A DNA stretch of 64,000 bases, taken from positions 4,836,001-4,900,000 of the forward strand of contig NC_068565.1 of the NCBI RefSeq assembly GCF_025698545.1. The letters are read 5' to 3'. A program made the translations under genes and the position numbers. The DNA is from Gossypium raimondii (Eukaryota > Streptophyta > Magnoliopsida > Malvales > Malvaceae). Below, piece by piece: positions 48,477-60,992 of this stretch (the first letter of the stretch is position 1; each line of letters begins with the position of its first letter). Below the pieces are notes generated by a model that was given only the letters and a program-made list of their open reading frames with translations, was not told where the DNA came from and did no database searches.

Positions 48477-51400
48477 ATGTCAAGCTCCCACAATTCTGCA
48501 CCAGAACAACTCTGCTACATCCCTTGCAACCTTTGCAACATCATTCTTGCGGTATTTAATTCTGATCCTGCATATATATTAATAATGTTTATATATATAT
48601 ATATATATTAATCTGACTTCATATCATCATCATGATGTCAGTTTCTTTTACTGCTAGCATAATGGCTTTGTATAGTTGCAGGTGAATGCTTAGGTCTTCA
48701 ATTGTTCAATATCTAAATAATAAGCAATGTCCTAGTTTCTAGTTTTTATTTTACATTAAAGACCCTAACTTTCAAAAGTATTATTTTTCCTTTTATCTTC
48801 TTCTTCTCTATGTTACTAAGCTTAATAGGAGAATCTTATTTGATGAGTTTTCTTTTATGTAATTATTTTAGGGTTTTCATGCAATGAAGTCAAGTCACTA
48901 TCCTAAGACTTCCTTTCTCATTCTTTTGCAGAAAAAGTGATAAATTCTCTTCATATTTTTTTTCTTTTCTTTTGCAGATCTTACCCTGTGATCTGAGAGA
49001 AGTTATTTAAAAAAAATATGGATCTTAAATTCATTTTTTTTAAAGAAAGATGTAGTGAAAACAAGCATGTGATGATAGATTTGCTGATATATAGAATGAA
49101 GATGACATTTCCTTCATATTTTTTTCCTCTGAGATTACCTTAACCTTTTCCTTATTAGAATACACTACACTACCTGCCTTGGGGTGTTTTTTTTTTCTTT
49201 TGTAATGACAAAAAGCTTCTCTTCTTTTTTTGTTTAACTGATCATGGAAAATGAAAGGGACCATCTCAGTTGTCTTCCTCAAAACCCCCATTTTCATGTA
49301 GGAAAGAGGTTTTTTGAACAATGAGAAAGTCCAGGGGGCAGGCAGTGTTGAGTATTGACTACCCTAAAAAAATGAAAAAATATAAATAAAACAAAGCCCT
49401 AGATACTGTACTAGTTGGAAGTTAAAGAAAAGCTCTATATACTTCCAAAAACATTTTTTTTATTTTCTTTTTGCTTTGGAAAATCTTAGAACTTTATATG
49501 AGTTCTTGTTCTTCAAACACCTACAAGTTTTAATAAGCAAATGATTTGTATGTAAAAGGGTTTTATAAGCTAAAATTTTTTTACATGATTTTTGCAGGTC
49601 AATGTTCCATGCAACAGCTTGTTTGAAACAGTAACAGTCAGATGTGGGCAGTGCTCCAATCTGTGTTCGGTAAACCTGGCAGCTTCCTTTCAATCAAGGG
49701 CTGGAAAAGATGTTCAGGTTATGATCATCATCTTTTTCTTCAATATTTTTTTCTTGTAGATCCAGTTAGGGTTTCTGGGATTTTATCTCTTTCCAAGGAA
49801 AATCTCTGTAATTTCCCATGGGGCCTTGAAATCTAGGGTTGCAAAGCCCCAAAGAATAGTTTATTTACAAAGCATATTTTCTCAGATCACTCAAAAAACC
49901 CTAGGAGCTGCTCTAAGGACCCATGATTAAAACCAAATTCCTAAATATTCTTTTTCATAGGTCAGGATATAGTTAGCTAATTAGGGCAAATCAAAGTTTC
50001 AGGATTTTCCATTCTTTCATTGAGCCTCAATTTCAAAAAATTTCAATTCGATTTTGATTGGCAAGAATTTTAGGGTTTGTAGGCTTTGGTCACTACACAA
50101 AATTTTCCTTTTTCTTAGGTTTTGTCTTCTATTGTACCAAATATAAAAGCCTCAGTTTTTAGATCCCAAGGATGCTATTTTATATATATATATATAAAAT
50201 ATCATATATGTGTATATATAAATATTCTGTTTAACATCAATCTTGGTTGCTTCTGGGATGTGGGTGAAAGTTATTTAATTCAGCACAATGAAACTATTTT
50301 TTATTGATTTAGTCACTTCAGTGTTGTTTTTTCCTTTGTTCTTTCTTTCTTTTTAGCTCATTTTATGGGGAAACTAAAATCTAAAAAAGGTTTCTGAAGA
50401 ATATATATCTGAGAAAAAGCAAATGGATAATGCTAAGTTTTTGCAGACAGAAAACTTTGCAAAACCATTGATCATGCTTGTCCAATCAAAGAGATAGATC
50501 CCAATCTAATGCTTTAAGTGGAACCTAATAAAAACTTTGAAATGTGATTAAGGTCATTCAGAGCTATTAATCAACATTATAATAATATACTTTTTGCATT
50601 GATTAATAGAGAAAATTGCTTCATTAGTGCCACAGGATACTCCATACATTGATGTAGGGATCTTTGAAAGAATTAATCTTTATCTATCATAAAACAAATA
50701 TAAAAGACACCTTAATATGATTAACTATAGTGATTTTATACCTGTATGTTATGATATTATTTTGTGGTTTTCAATTTTTCCGTCCATACTTTCGATTAAT
50801 CTTGATAGCGACTGCATTTAGATGAGATAACCGAAATTGCGTTGTGACTGCAATTTAAATCCAGAACATAGTTAATTGATGTTAGTTTATTAATGGTTTT
50901 TAGGTGCCTAATTACACATCATCGGAGTACAGAATTGACTTAGGGTCTTCCTCCAGGTGCAAGAACAAGTTACCAAAGCGAGCAACAACTATAAACACTA
51001 CCACTCAAGAAAGGGTTGTTAATCGACGTGAGTATCCTTGCATTATTATTTTGTGTTTAATTTGTGATTCATTTTAATTTTAAAATATACATTTCATGGA
51101 CTTTTTTCCCAGCTCCTGACAAGAGGCATAGGGCTCCTTCATTGTACAATCAGTTCATCAAGTAATAGTGACTGTAATTTGATCATTAATTATGTTGATT
51201 TTTTTTTTTTTTTTGTGCTCTATATTAATAACCTCTAATCTTTTGGGATGAAAATGGGGGTATGTTTATAGAGAGGAGATTCAGAGGATCAAGCTGAACA
51301 ATCCTGATATCACTCACAGGGAGGCATTTAGCACTGCTGCTAAGAATGTAAGCTCAATATTAGCTTTCATCATAAAAAAAGAAGAAGCATAGTCTAGTTT

Positions 51401-51947
51401 GAACAATCCAGATATCACTGACAGAGTTTTGTGTTTGTGTGATTTGGGGTTCTCAACTACAGTGGGCTCGCTTCCCTCACATTCATTTTGGACTGATGCT
51501 GGAGACTGACAATCAACCTAAGCTGAATGATGTAAGTACTAACTTCCATTCAGAAGCAATGCAAACTATATAATTATCTTTTCTTTTGTTTCACTTACTG
51601 GGGAAAATTATGGGAAGGAGAAATGAATGGACACTGATATAAATTTTTTCTTAAAAACATTATCTCCAACTCATCATAGTGAAACGAGTTTCTTTCAAAT
51701 GTATGTCACGATTTGATTCATAACTACTATTAATTTGCATAACTTAAATATAAGGATGGTGGAGGGACCAAAACCATAATTTACATACACATTTATTTGG
51801 AACTCAATTAGATCTAAAACCAACAACATTAAATTTTGTTGAACATGCATGGGCTACTTCAATTTTTGTGTTGATTCACCCTTTTTTTTTCCTTTGAATT
51901 TTATAATGCAGGACTCAACTGAGCCATTCCACCAGCTGCTTAAGTGA
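48477..51947 (+). CDS. YAB5: YABBY transcription factor, YAB5-like
   Basis: YABBY proteins are seed-plant nuclear DNA-binding factors that promote abaxial identity and growth of leaf and flower organs. Seven exons, the usual number: 48477-48551, 49598-49717, 50904-51027, 51113-51161, 51272-51347, 51463-51531 and 51912-51947, all in phase, giving 182 residues. The N-terminal C2C2 zinc finger has C17-x2-C20 and C41-x2-C44 within [14 protein letters not shown] and [10 protein letters not shown]. The HMG-like YABBY domain (about residues 107-160) reads [28 protein letters not shown]-like [14 protein letters not shown] and [11 protein letters not shown]. The FGLMLE ending and the linker favour YAB5 over YAB2 or CRC. 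It is odd in two ways: the near-invariant PSAYN is PSLYN here, and LWSVNMA is LCSVNLA. It may thus be a diverged paralogue. Confidence 0.9.
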
Positions 51948-53210
51948 ATAAATGGCTATTGATACTTACTAAAATATGTATGCTGTTGAAATAAAAGGCT
52001 TTCGTTATGAGAGCTGTATCAACTTATAATTTGTTTGTTTAAATGCACTTTGCTTTATTAATCTATGTCATGATTGATGTTATTATATATATATATAAGA
52101 GTTTTGATGCATACATTTCATTTTTCTCTCATAAAAATTATAGGTACGTAATGTAAATTGGTATTGGTTAAAAACTTTAACTAAATTTTTCACCAAATTG
52201 AAAACTCTTTATACAACTAAAAATATCTATGATACAACACAAATTTAGAATTTTATTGGGTTTTTTTTTTTAAAATGTGACAACTTTGAGATTCTAGGTT
52301 TACATCATATCTCTTCTCTAAGTTATAAATAGGAGAATAATGCACTTTAGCTTACTTGAATATATGTCATCTTGCATTGACAACAATGTTTATTCCAATC
52401 CAGGGGTGTAACTAGGGTGGTTGGCAAGGCCCTGGCCCTCTTAAAATGGAAAAATTTTCATTTAGATTCTTTAAATTTTTTAAAATTTTAAATTAGTAAA
52501 AATTAAATTACACTTTGACCCCTTAAAAATGATCAAAATTTAATTTAATCTTTTAAAAATTATAAATATATAGGCTATTAAAATGATAAAATTACTTTTT
52601 ATTACCGTAAAACTTACAATTTAATAAAGAAAACTATAGAAGTTGACATTTAAATTCTAAATGTGAAATTGTGAGAATCATTTTGGATTAATTAGATTAA
52701 ATTTACAATTGAAACAAATGTACCACTGTTTTAACAAAACTATTGTTTTATTTATTAACAAATTGATTAATACAGTAAAATTTTAAATTTTAAATTTTGA
52801 AAAGAAATTTTATTTATGGATGAAATTTAAAAAAAAATCAAACAAAAAATAACAAAATGACAACTCAACAGACTCAAAATTCAAAACACTGACAGGGCAT
52901 AAAACAAACATTTTAGGATTATCGATTCAAAGGGACCGAGTCAAAAATTAAAACAAATCCCAAATCTCACCAACCCCCGTTTGATCACCGCCAATCATAT
53001 TTTGCCACGTCACATTGTCTCCCTATCTTATTTGTCCCTCTTCGGTTTCGCTCACCGCGCTGTTATTCTTGCAACCGTCATCATTTTTATCCTCCATTTA
53101 TTTTTTTCGTTTTTTGTACCCTTTTTTTTTCACATAAAATCCCCCTTTCTGAATCTCTTCTCTCAAAAGTGTAAAAGGAAAAATATAAAAACAACAGAGT
53201 CTTTGAAACG
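51948..53210. other. Spacer between YABBY and TLP genes
   Basis: It starts with the YABBY 3' flank. A family A repeat lies at 52404-52640. The last 230 bases are a pyrimidine-rich region that is probably the TLP leader and promoter. No further gene was seen. Confidence 0.5.
52404..52640 (+). repeat. Dispersed AT-rich repeat, family A, most complete copy
   Basis: It starts ggggtgtaactagggtggtt, then aaggccctggccctcttaaaatgg, cattt agattcttt, aaattttaaattagtaaa, actttgacccctt, and tttaatcttttaaaaatta. The G/C-rich first 40 bases are shared with the copy at 22770-22991 in reverse, which marks one end of the element. Confidence 0.7.
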
Positions 53211-56200
53211 ATGTCGTGTTCGTCTCCGATGAGGAAAACCTCGTGCCTTTCACGTAGGTTCTCGAGATCATTGAGACTGTCTGCCAGAACGGCGGCGTTA
53301 ACAACAGTCTCGACCAGGGAGAATCACCTGGAGTCTTCTTCTACATCATCACCGTCTTCGCCGCCGCCGTTGGCGGAGGCTGGAGGGGATTCATGGTCGA
53401 CGTTGCTGCCGGAATTGTTAGTTGAGATCATGGAGCGTGTGGAAGCGAGTGAAGAAATGTGGCCTGACAGGAAAAACGTGGTTTCGAGCGCTTGCGTATG
53501 TAAGAAGTGGAGAGAAGTTACGAGGGAGATCGTTAAGGCTTCTTCTCAAAATAGCGGCAAAATCACTTTTCCTTCTTGTCTTAAGCAGGTAATTTATTTA
53601 TTTTTATTGAAATTGAAATTGAAATTGAGATATAATTTCGTAATCTGATAGTGTATGTAAGTATCATTAAGGTTTCAAATATTTGTAATTTAGGGTACTT
53701 TAACTTTTTTAGACTTCAAATGTTTGCGAATTGGAATGATTTGTGGGGAATTGATGTAGAATTAGTCTTTATTTTGGTTCATTTGTTTGAGTTCTAGTTA
53801 TGGTAATGTCCTTTACTGATAATTGTTATTGATAGATGCATTTTGTTCTTGGTATGTAATTTAGGAAATTATTTTGTGCTTCTTATCTGTATATTGGGTT
53901 ATTTGGGGGGAAATGTGCTGGGTATAGAGTTTCAAAAGTTGAATCAAATAACATTTTTTGAACCTTTATTGGTGATTGGAAGTTAAACTTCATGCATGGT
54001 CAATTTTTAGCATAGCATGGTTTACTTCTAATAGAAATGACACTTTTTTTTTTCTTGTGATATATAAGGAAATTATCATTTGAGGGTTAGAATTGTTTTC
54101 TGGGCACTTGCAATAATCAGAAAATAACTTATTCAAAAGTCTCGCAAATTGGGGAAAATAACTTATCCTGAATGTTGAATTTTTGTCTTTTGCGATCTTT
54201 AAATGTATTAGCTTATTGCTATTGGTTTGAAGTGGAGTTTTCAGAATTTGAGCTGCTTTATGGTTACTGGTTATGAATATGAAATGCATTTAGGATTTAC
54301 AGTTGTCAATTGATGAACAAGTTCATAAGTTTTGGGGCTGATGGTTTTGTTCCCTTTCGCTAATGCAGCCTGGTCCACGGGAGTTTCCTAACCAGTGTAT
54401 TATAAAGCGAAACAAAAAAAACTCAACATTCTTCCTTTATCTTGCTCTTTCACCATGTAAGTACTTTTTTCTCTTTTCACAAGCAAAACATGATAAGATG
54501 CGTAAATTAGTCTGATATGCTGTAATACATGCTGACAAATGGGTTAAAAGGGACATAATTCACTTTGTCAAAGCTCCTTAATTAACTTTTGACTTTTATC
54601 TGGGTAGGTTCAAAACTGTGGACTTTTGACCTAATACCTTTGCCTAAGTCAGTTTGACTTGGTCTTAACCTTTCAGATAATGATTGTCAATTTGCTTAAT
54701 GGTCTTAGACACCCATTGACTTTAAAAGGGCAATGAGATTTCATCATCTGAACCTGTCTATTCTATACATGGCACATTGTCATCTTAGATTTGGGCTTTT
54801 AACGTGATGATATCGATCTGCCCACTATTTTCTCTGGAAAACAATGTATGGTGGCAGTTGTTAATTTATTTTACTAGAACTTGTCCACTCTTTCTTGTAT
54901 TCAGTAATCGAAGGGTGTCAGAGAGGTCTCCTGTGCTGGGTTCTTGAATTATATCTTCAGTTCTATTGACTAATAGCTTCTATTAAACTGAGAATTCATT
55001 GCTACATGCAATCGGGTTTTCTTTTTTTTCCTTTTTTTAAAAATTTTTTTTAATAGTGTTGTTTTCCAGAATAGCCTTGTAATAAGCATAGCAAAATAAT
55101 CATTATGTGGCTTCTGAGAGAAAGGATACGGGTTGGTAAACAATTTGATATTTATTAAGTCTCTGGTCTCGGTAGTCTTCTTTAGGTGTGGTGGTATTAT
55201 CTTCAAATTGATGACAGGTTTATTTCTGACAAGAGGTATATGAAGCTATTGCTCGAGTCATAAGGATCTGATATTGTAACCTCTTTACCCCCAACTCTCT
55301 CTCTCTCGGGATACAAACTAGTGATATTTTCTTTCTGGAAGCAGCAACTTTGGGCAATGGAAACATGCAAGGATAGCAATCATTTGTCTCTTTTTAGTTT
55401 TACATTTAACAGTTCACTGACTACCGAGTATAATATCTTGTTACCTTTTGTTTATATACTAAGACCTCTTTGCTATTCAATTTTAGTTCTTGAGAGCATG
55501 CCCATGTTAGCCAATCTTATTAGTAGTTCTCCCTTTTTGTAGCCAACATGCAACTGGATGATGCTAGCTGTTAGTGGTTGAAATTACCTTATTTTAATCT
55601 TTTCCTGATGTTTGTCAGCATTCACCGAGAAGGGGAAGTTTCTATTGGCAGCACGAAGATATCGACATGGTGCTCATATCGAGTATATTATATCCCTTGA
55701 TCCAAATGAACTATCTCAAGGCAGTAATGCCTATGTCGGGAAGTTAAGGTACGGCACTCATGATTCCCTTTTTTTTTTTTTTTTTGGCCAAATGGCAGTC
55801 ATGAAGTTTAGTAGAGGTATTTTGTGATGTCTCTTTCTAGAACTCTGATTACAGGATCTCCTCTTTGAATATATTGCATACGGTTAGTGGCAGTGAATTT
55901 TTAAAGGATCTTTGTGGAACAATATTTATGATGCTATTACTTGTCTTGATGCAACAAAAATAGAATGCTTTATAGTTCAGATTAAAATGTTAAGCTGACA
56001 CACAAATTTAAAATCTTTGCAGTTCGGATTTTCTAGGTACCAACTTTAAAATCTATGATAGTCAGCCACCGCACAGTGGTGCTAAGCCCTCGAGCAGCAG
56101 AGCAAGTCGCAGATTTGCAAGTAAGCAAATCTGCCCCCAAGTTCCAGCTGGCAATTTTGAGGTTGGACAAGTGTCTTACAAGTTCAATCTGTTGAAATCG

Positions 56201-56596
56201 AGAGGTCCTAGGAGGATGGTTTGTTCAATACAGTGCCCTTTGCCGGAAGATATGGCTGATGAGAAGTATTTAGATGACATCAAGATGAAAATGCCCGAGC
56301 ATGCCTCATCCGGTCATACAATTTTGAGGAACAAAGCTCCAAGATGGCACGAACATTTACAGTGCTGGTGCTTAAATTTCCACGGTCGGGTAACTGTAGC
56401 ATCCGTGAAAAACTTTCAGCTGGCTGCAACTGTTGAAGAGAGCCAACTGGGAGGGAAAGAAGAGGAGGAAACCGTTCTCCAGTTTGGTAAAGTAGGGGAT
56501 GATACATTCACCATGGATTATAGGCAGCCCTTATCGGCTTTTCTCGCTTTTGCCATCTGCCTTACAAGCTTTGGTACAAAATTGGCTTGTGAGTGA
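53211..56596 (+). CDS. TLP7: Tubby-like F-box protein, TLP7-like
   Basis: Plant TLPs join an F-box, which binds SKP1 in SCF ubiquitin ligases, to a Tubby barrel that binds phosphoinositides at the plasma membrane. The exons are 53211-53588, 54369-54456, 55619-55748 and 56023-56596, in phase, giving 389 residues (Arabidopsis TLP7 is about 380). After an S/R-rich head the F-box spans about residues 60-117 ([39 protein letters not shown]). The Tubby domain follows with [86 protein letters not shown], and ends FGTKLACE, the standard C terminus. The sequence [20 protein letters not shown] points to TLP7. The ATG chosen is the first in the frame and gives the family's usual start. No damage was seen. 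Confidence 0.93.
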
Positions 56597-59215
56597 TTTT
56601 ACTATGTTTATGTACTATCATATACATATATATGGTAACAAGTTGTGCTACATGTTTTAATATAATATTTTTTTTTCTTAAATGTCACTTGAAAAACGTT
56701 TGGAGAGCCTTGGCTTGGTGAGACAAAATCAAAATCATGTACATGTTTTCTCTTTGTATCTAATAACATTTGCTGAAATTATTGGTTTAAAAATATCTTT
56801 GGACTTTTAGTTGCATCAACATGCAAGTACCTTGTGTAGTTTCTCATGTCTTGAAATTTGAGGGCAGGGTTTGGGAATTGAATAGGAAAAAAGCATTTCT
56901 TTGGAAATGGTGTTCATAGGGAAAGTATCGACAAAAGCATATGATTTTTACTTCTTGTTTGGTATTATTAACTCTTCCTTTTGGTATTTTATTTGCACTC
57001 GAATAGTTGGAACATTGCATTCAGGCCGCCATGTTTGTTGACAAGTTAGAAGCTCCTGGTAAAGAGGTTTCCAAAATTGATGGTTTTCTGTTGAAATCTT
57101 CTAAGGAAAAGGCTGGATATGAGAACCAAATTTCTTTTAAAAGAAGAATATATCATAGTACTTCAAAATTATTATTAATTACAACTAACTAGTTCTCAAT
57201 TCTCAACTTCTTTAATTAGGTTTTTAAAGTATCAATATCGTATTAATTAGATTATTTGGTTAGTTTATTAGTCAAGCCATTTAAACATTTGTGCCTAAAT
57301 TGCTTGGACAACTTAAATCTAACATGTTAGGAAAATGAAAAAATAACCCTACTAAATTTTAATGACATGGTCTCTATTCTTAATCAAAAAAATTATTCTT
57401 GTAATCCATATGAATGTGTTTAAAATTTGATTTATAGTAACGTTTGGTATGATAGACGAGGTGGGGCCTGTAGCTCAGAGGATTAGAGCACGTGGGACAG
57501 GTGAGGGAAGGAAGAAAGATCTCTGATCCAGTGGATGCTTGAAAGTGAGGTAAGCCGATCCCATGAGAAGGGTTCGAGCCGAGCTGCTTTAGCTAGTAGA
57601 AAGCGGTTAGCGCCTGTCGTAAAGGGCATTAGGTTCTGAAAGAAGACCTGAAGACCGGGTTGTGACAATGAAAATTTTTCCTATTGATTTGAGTGCCGAT
57701 ATTATCGTTTTGTAAAATATTAAAGGTTGACAAGGTACGGTACGTCAGTCTGAGAAGTTTTATTTACTTTACTTGAACTTTAACTTTCTCTTAAGAGTTA
57801 TTTTTCCATAAACATGGTAAATTAGGAAGTTAAAAAAAATATTGAGACAGAAGTAACCCTATTTTTCTCTATTACTTCAACGGATTTTTCACAAGTTTTA
57901 TTCCCTGATTTTATTTTATTTTTCTAGCTACAAACTTGATTTTGTACTTGTATATGTATGACATACTTTTTTTTATAGAATATAGGTAGAATTGTTCTAC
58001 TTTAAGTTGTGTAGGAATTTTAAGATAGATCACCTATGGTTTTACACTCCTATGATTTAATTAATTGTAGTTTTGCTTCAAATAATACTTGAAATTAACT
58101 TTTTATATTCTATGAGTTAATATATGCATTATTATTGTTTAGAAAATATATGCAAGACAAATTTTAAATAATTTTGCTTTCAATTAAAATTATAAATTTT
58201 AAAATTATTAATTAAATTTTATTATTAAATATTTAATCTAAATATTTAAAATTAAAATTTATTATAAAATTAAATTCATGAATATTATCTTTATTTAATA
58301 AGAATAAATTCGTTAATTATTATTATATTTTTAAGAAAGTAATTGGTGAACTAAACGTGAGAATATATCTTCCATGAAATTTTAATCAATATCTTGAAAG
58401 AATCACATTCGTAATTATCACATTTCAAAGCATATTCTAGTGACATCATACATAAAAAGTACTAAACACTACATATCATTTTAAATTTGATTCACATTAT
58501 ACTCAAAAGTAAAATTTAATACTAAAGCTGACAAGACTAATAAAAGGACTTAATTGATACGATTTGCATAACTTAAAATTTAAAGATCCATTTAGAATCT
58601 AAGTATGAGAATATCACATACAACTAACCCAAAAGTGTGTTGAATACAAATAGAGAGTCCAAATGACATTTTTTAAAAATAAAAGAAATGAAGAGTGTGG
58701 AATTACAAAGCAAACCTTCACACCTTAAAGTATGAAGCAGCCGAGCAAGTTTCATGAAGTTCTCTACAACATTTTGTTGGTTTTTAAGAGCTATAATACA
58801 GTTACAACTACAGATTCAATCAATTAACCAACAAACAGATCACATATTCACGAGGGGAAAAAGACATGTTCCCTAGATTCCGAGCACAAAATTCCAATTG
58901 CAACAAGTTTACGCCAAAACAAATTTATTGGTGTTTCTAATTGTTGAAACCATCATCTGTTCAACAAAGGAGTGTGTCTTACTCTAATTTCACAAAAGCA
59001 AAACATAAATAGCACAGAGAATCCCTTGCAACAGTCAAGAACACACTTCATTTCATCAGTCATAGTCATAGTCAGTCTTCAGATAACATCGAAGACGCTG
59101 TTATTACATGCGAGCCATAGTAACAGTAGAGCGCATTTATTTACATCACCATTTTTTAGGACTCAAGAACTGGACACCATATTCAACTTCTGTTTGATTA
59201 ACGACAAGACCCTCC
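56597..59215. other. Spacer between TLP and MBF1 genes
   Basis: The first few hundred bases are the TLP 3' flank. An organelle-like insertion lies at 57463-57670. The rest is AT-rich, with a notably TA-rich stretch at 58070-58350, and no gene or repeat family was recognised. The two genes converge here. Confidence 0.5.
57463..57670 (+). other. Organelle-derived insertion starting with plastid trnR-ACG 5' half
   Basis: The first 32 bases (ggggcctgtagctcagagga and on to agagcacgtgg) match the 5' half of plastid tRNA-Arg(ACG) from memory, with one or two changes: acceptor, D-arm and the start of the anticodon stem. The match stops before the anticodon loop. The following about 170 bases are GC-rich compared with the AT-rich flanks, have ggtaagccgatcccatgaga and cgcctgtcgtaaagggcatt, and look mitochondrial. 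Plant mitochondrial genomes often contain plastid tRNA pieces, so one mitochondrial fragment is the simplest source. No functional tRNA can be made. Confidence 0.6.
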
Positions 59216-60992
59216 TCACTTCTTCCCTCTCAGCTTTGCACCAAGTGCCCTCTCGAGTTTACCTATAATCTGTTGGTTAGGAATAGCTTTTCCTGATTCG
59301 TACTCTTGTATAATCTGGGGCTTTTCATTGATCATCTGTAAGATAACAAGAAAGATTTAACGAAAGAACTTAACAATAGAGACTCATAACACTCTCGGGG
59401 AGTGCACATCATGCATACACATAGATAAATGAGAGAGACCTGAGCAAGTTGAGACTGGGTGAGTTTCTTCTCCATTCGAGCATGCATGATGGCTTTCTTC
59501 AGTTCAGTTGGCACTCGTTCATCTGTTCATCAATTCAAGCACAGATCAAAGATCATAATAGAAACACTGATTAAAAACAAAGGTGTACAAAAGTTTAAAA
59601 CTGATGAAAACATATGGAGCAAGTAGGGCGGAGAGGAACACATACGGTAATCATATAAGCTAAACAAACTGATCAGAGGCCAGGATTAGGATCTTATCAT
59701 AATAGCCAATTATGTAAATAAAAAAGCATCTCACTTGTTATATGAGATTGAAGGAAACTACAAAAACATGTAATCAGGTAAAATTGATAATCACGAAAAC
59801 AATATGTAGATAAAATCATAAAAGCATAATTGATCTTCCAAAGCAATCGAAACATCTTAACAATGCATACATAGATGCATTAAAAACTTGCATCAGTTCC
59901 TAAACTCGAAAGAAAGAGGAAACCAAATGATACACAAGTATACTCACAAGACAAAGAAAGGCTAATCGAGACACCTTAACAAAGTACACATAGATGCATT
60001 AGAAACTCATATCTGTTCCTAAACTTACGAAAGAAAACGGATATCAAAAGACACACAAGTATACTTATTAGTAAAAATAAATTCACAAAAGAAAGAGAAG
60101 ATAATCAAGACAATTTACAAAGCATGCATAGATGCATTAAAAGCTCATATCGGTTCCTAAACACACGAAAGAAAGCAAAAAGCAAAAATCAAAGGGCACA
60201 CAAGTATACTTATTAATAAGAATAAATTTATAAAACCTCTCTATCCCCAATGATATGCAAAGTTTTTTCTTATTTTTTAATAGCTTAGACTAGTAAGACA
60301 AAACTACTAGTTAAAGAGGATTACATATTCTGAAACATACTTTAAAATTTATATCAACAATTACTTTGGTAGCATACAAATATTAAAATCCATCAGAACA
60401 CACAGATTTATAGACAAATGATTTTATTACCGTTATTTAAAAAACAATACATTCAAATTTAAAATTATCATTCTCTTTTGAGAAATAAATTGGGAATATC
60501 ATACATAAAAATTCATTTATAATTCAGATATAACTTAGTTATAATAGGGTAAATAGAAATTTAAATGCAAGGGAATAAAATATTTCTTACGAGCAAGATT
60601 TTCAGTTTCCTCATCAAGTTTCCTTGTATTCAAAGTAGTGCTACTCGATGCTGCCTTGTTCGTCCCAGCATTCGCTGCAAAATTCCCATCAACAAAATTA
60701 GATTTTTATTATTCTCTATTTTCACTAAAAACAAAAACCCTAATCGATATGATAAATTGTCATCTAAGTTAGGTATTTAGTCCGATGATCTGACTAAACG
60801 CAGTTTTCCCAAAAGAAAAAAGAGTTAAAAACTGAAAAGGAAAAAATTACATTTCTTGACGGATTCGATCTCGGCACCGGCTCGACGGGCGGCGTTAACG
60901 ACTTTCTCATCCTTCTTGGTGGCAGCGTTTGGGGGCTTTTTCCGAATAACGACGGGCTCCCAGTCTTGAGTTAAAGGTCCGATTCCGGCCAT
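59216..60992 (-). CDS. MBF1: Multiprotein bridging factor 1 (MBF1a/b type)
   Basis: MBF1 is a nuclear coactivator that links DNA-bound bZIP-type regulators to TBP, and in plants takes part in stress and ethylene responses. The exons are 60992-60851, 60674-60591, 59522-59440 and 59335-59216, in phase, giving 142 residues, exactly the length of Arabidopsis MBF1a/b. The N-terminal MBF1 domain reads [20 protein letters not shown] and [13 protein letters not shown]. The C-terminal Cro/C1-type helix-turn-helix (about 86-135) reads [20 protein letters not shown] and [20 protein letters not shown], ending KLRGKK. The short length and the Q-DWEP start distinguish it from MBF1c. The residue before NAGTNKAA is S where other plants have F. 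The large intron 2 carries a three-unit minisatellite. A TATA box lies at 61115-61122. Confidence 0.96.
59840..60230. repeat. Minisatellite of three units, about 130 bp each, in an MBF1 intron
   Basis: Units begin near 59844, 59960 and 60101. Each has atagatgcatta, then ctcatat or a variant, gttcctaaac, gaaagaaa, and acacaagtatact. Units 2 and 3 are closer to each other, sharing ttattagtaa or ttattaataa and aataaatt after the last word. The array lies in the intron between exons 2 and 3. Confidence 0.85.

Noticed and set aside
57463-57500. Functional tRNA-Arg
   Set aside because: Only the 5' half is present; the anticodon loop, T-arm and 3' acceptor strand are missing.
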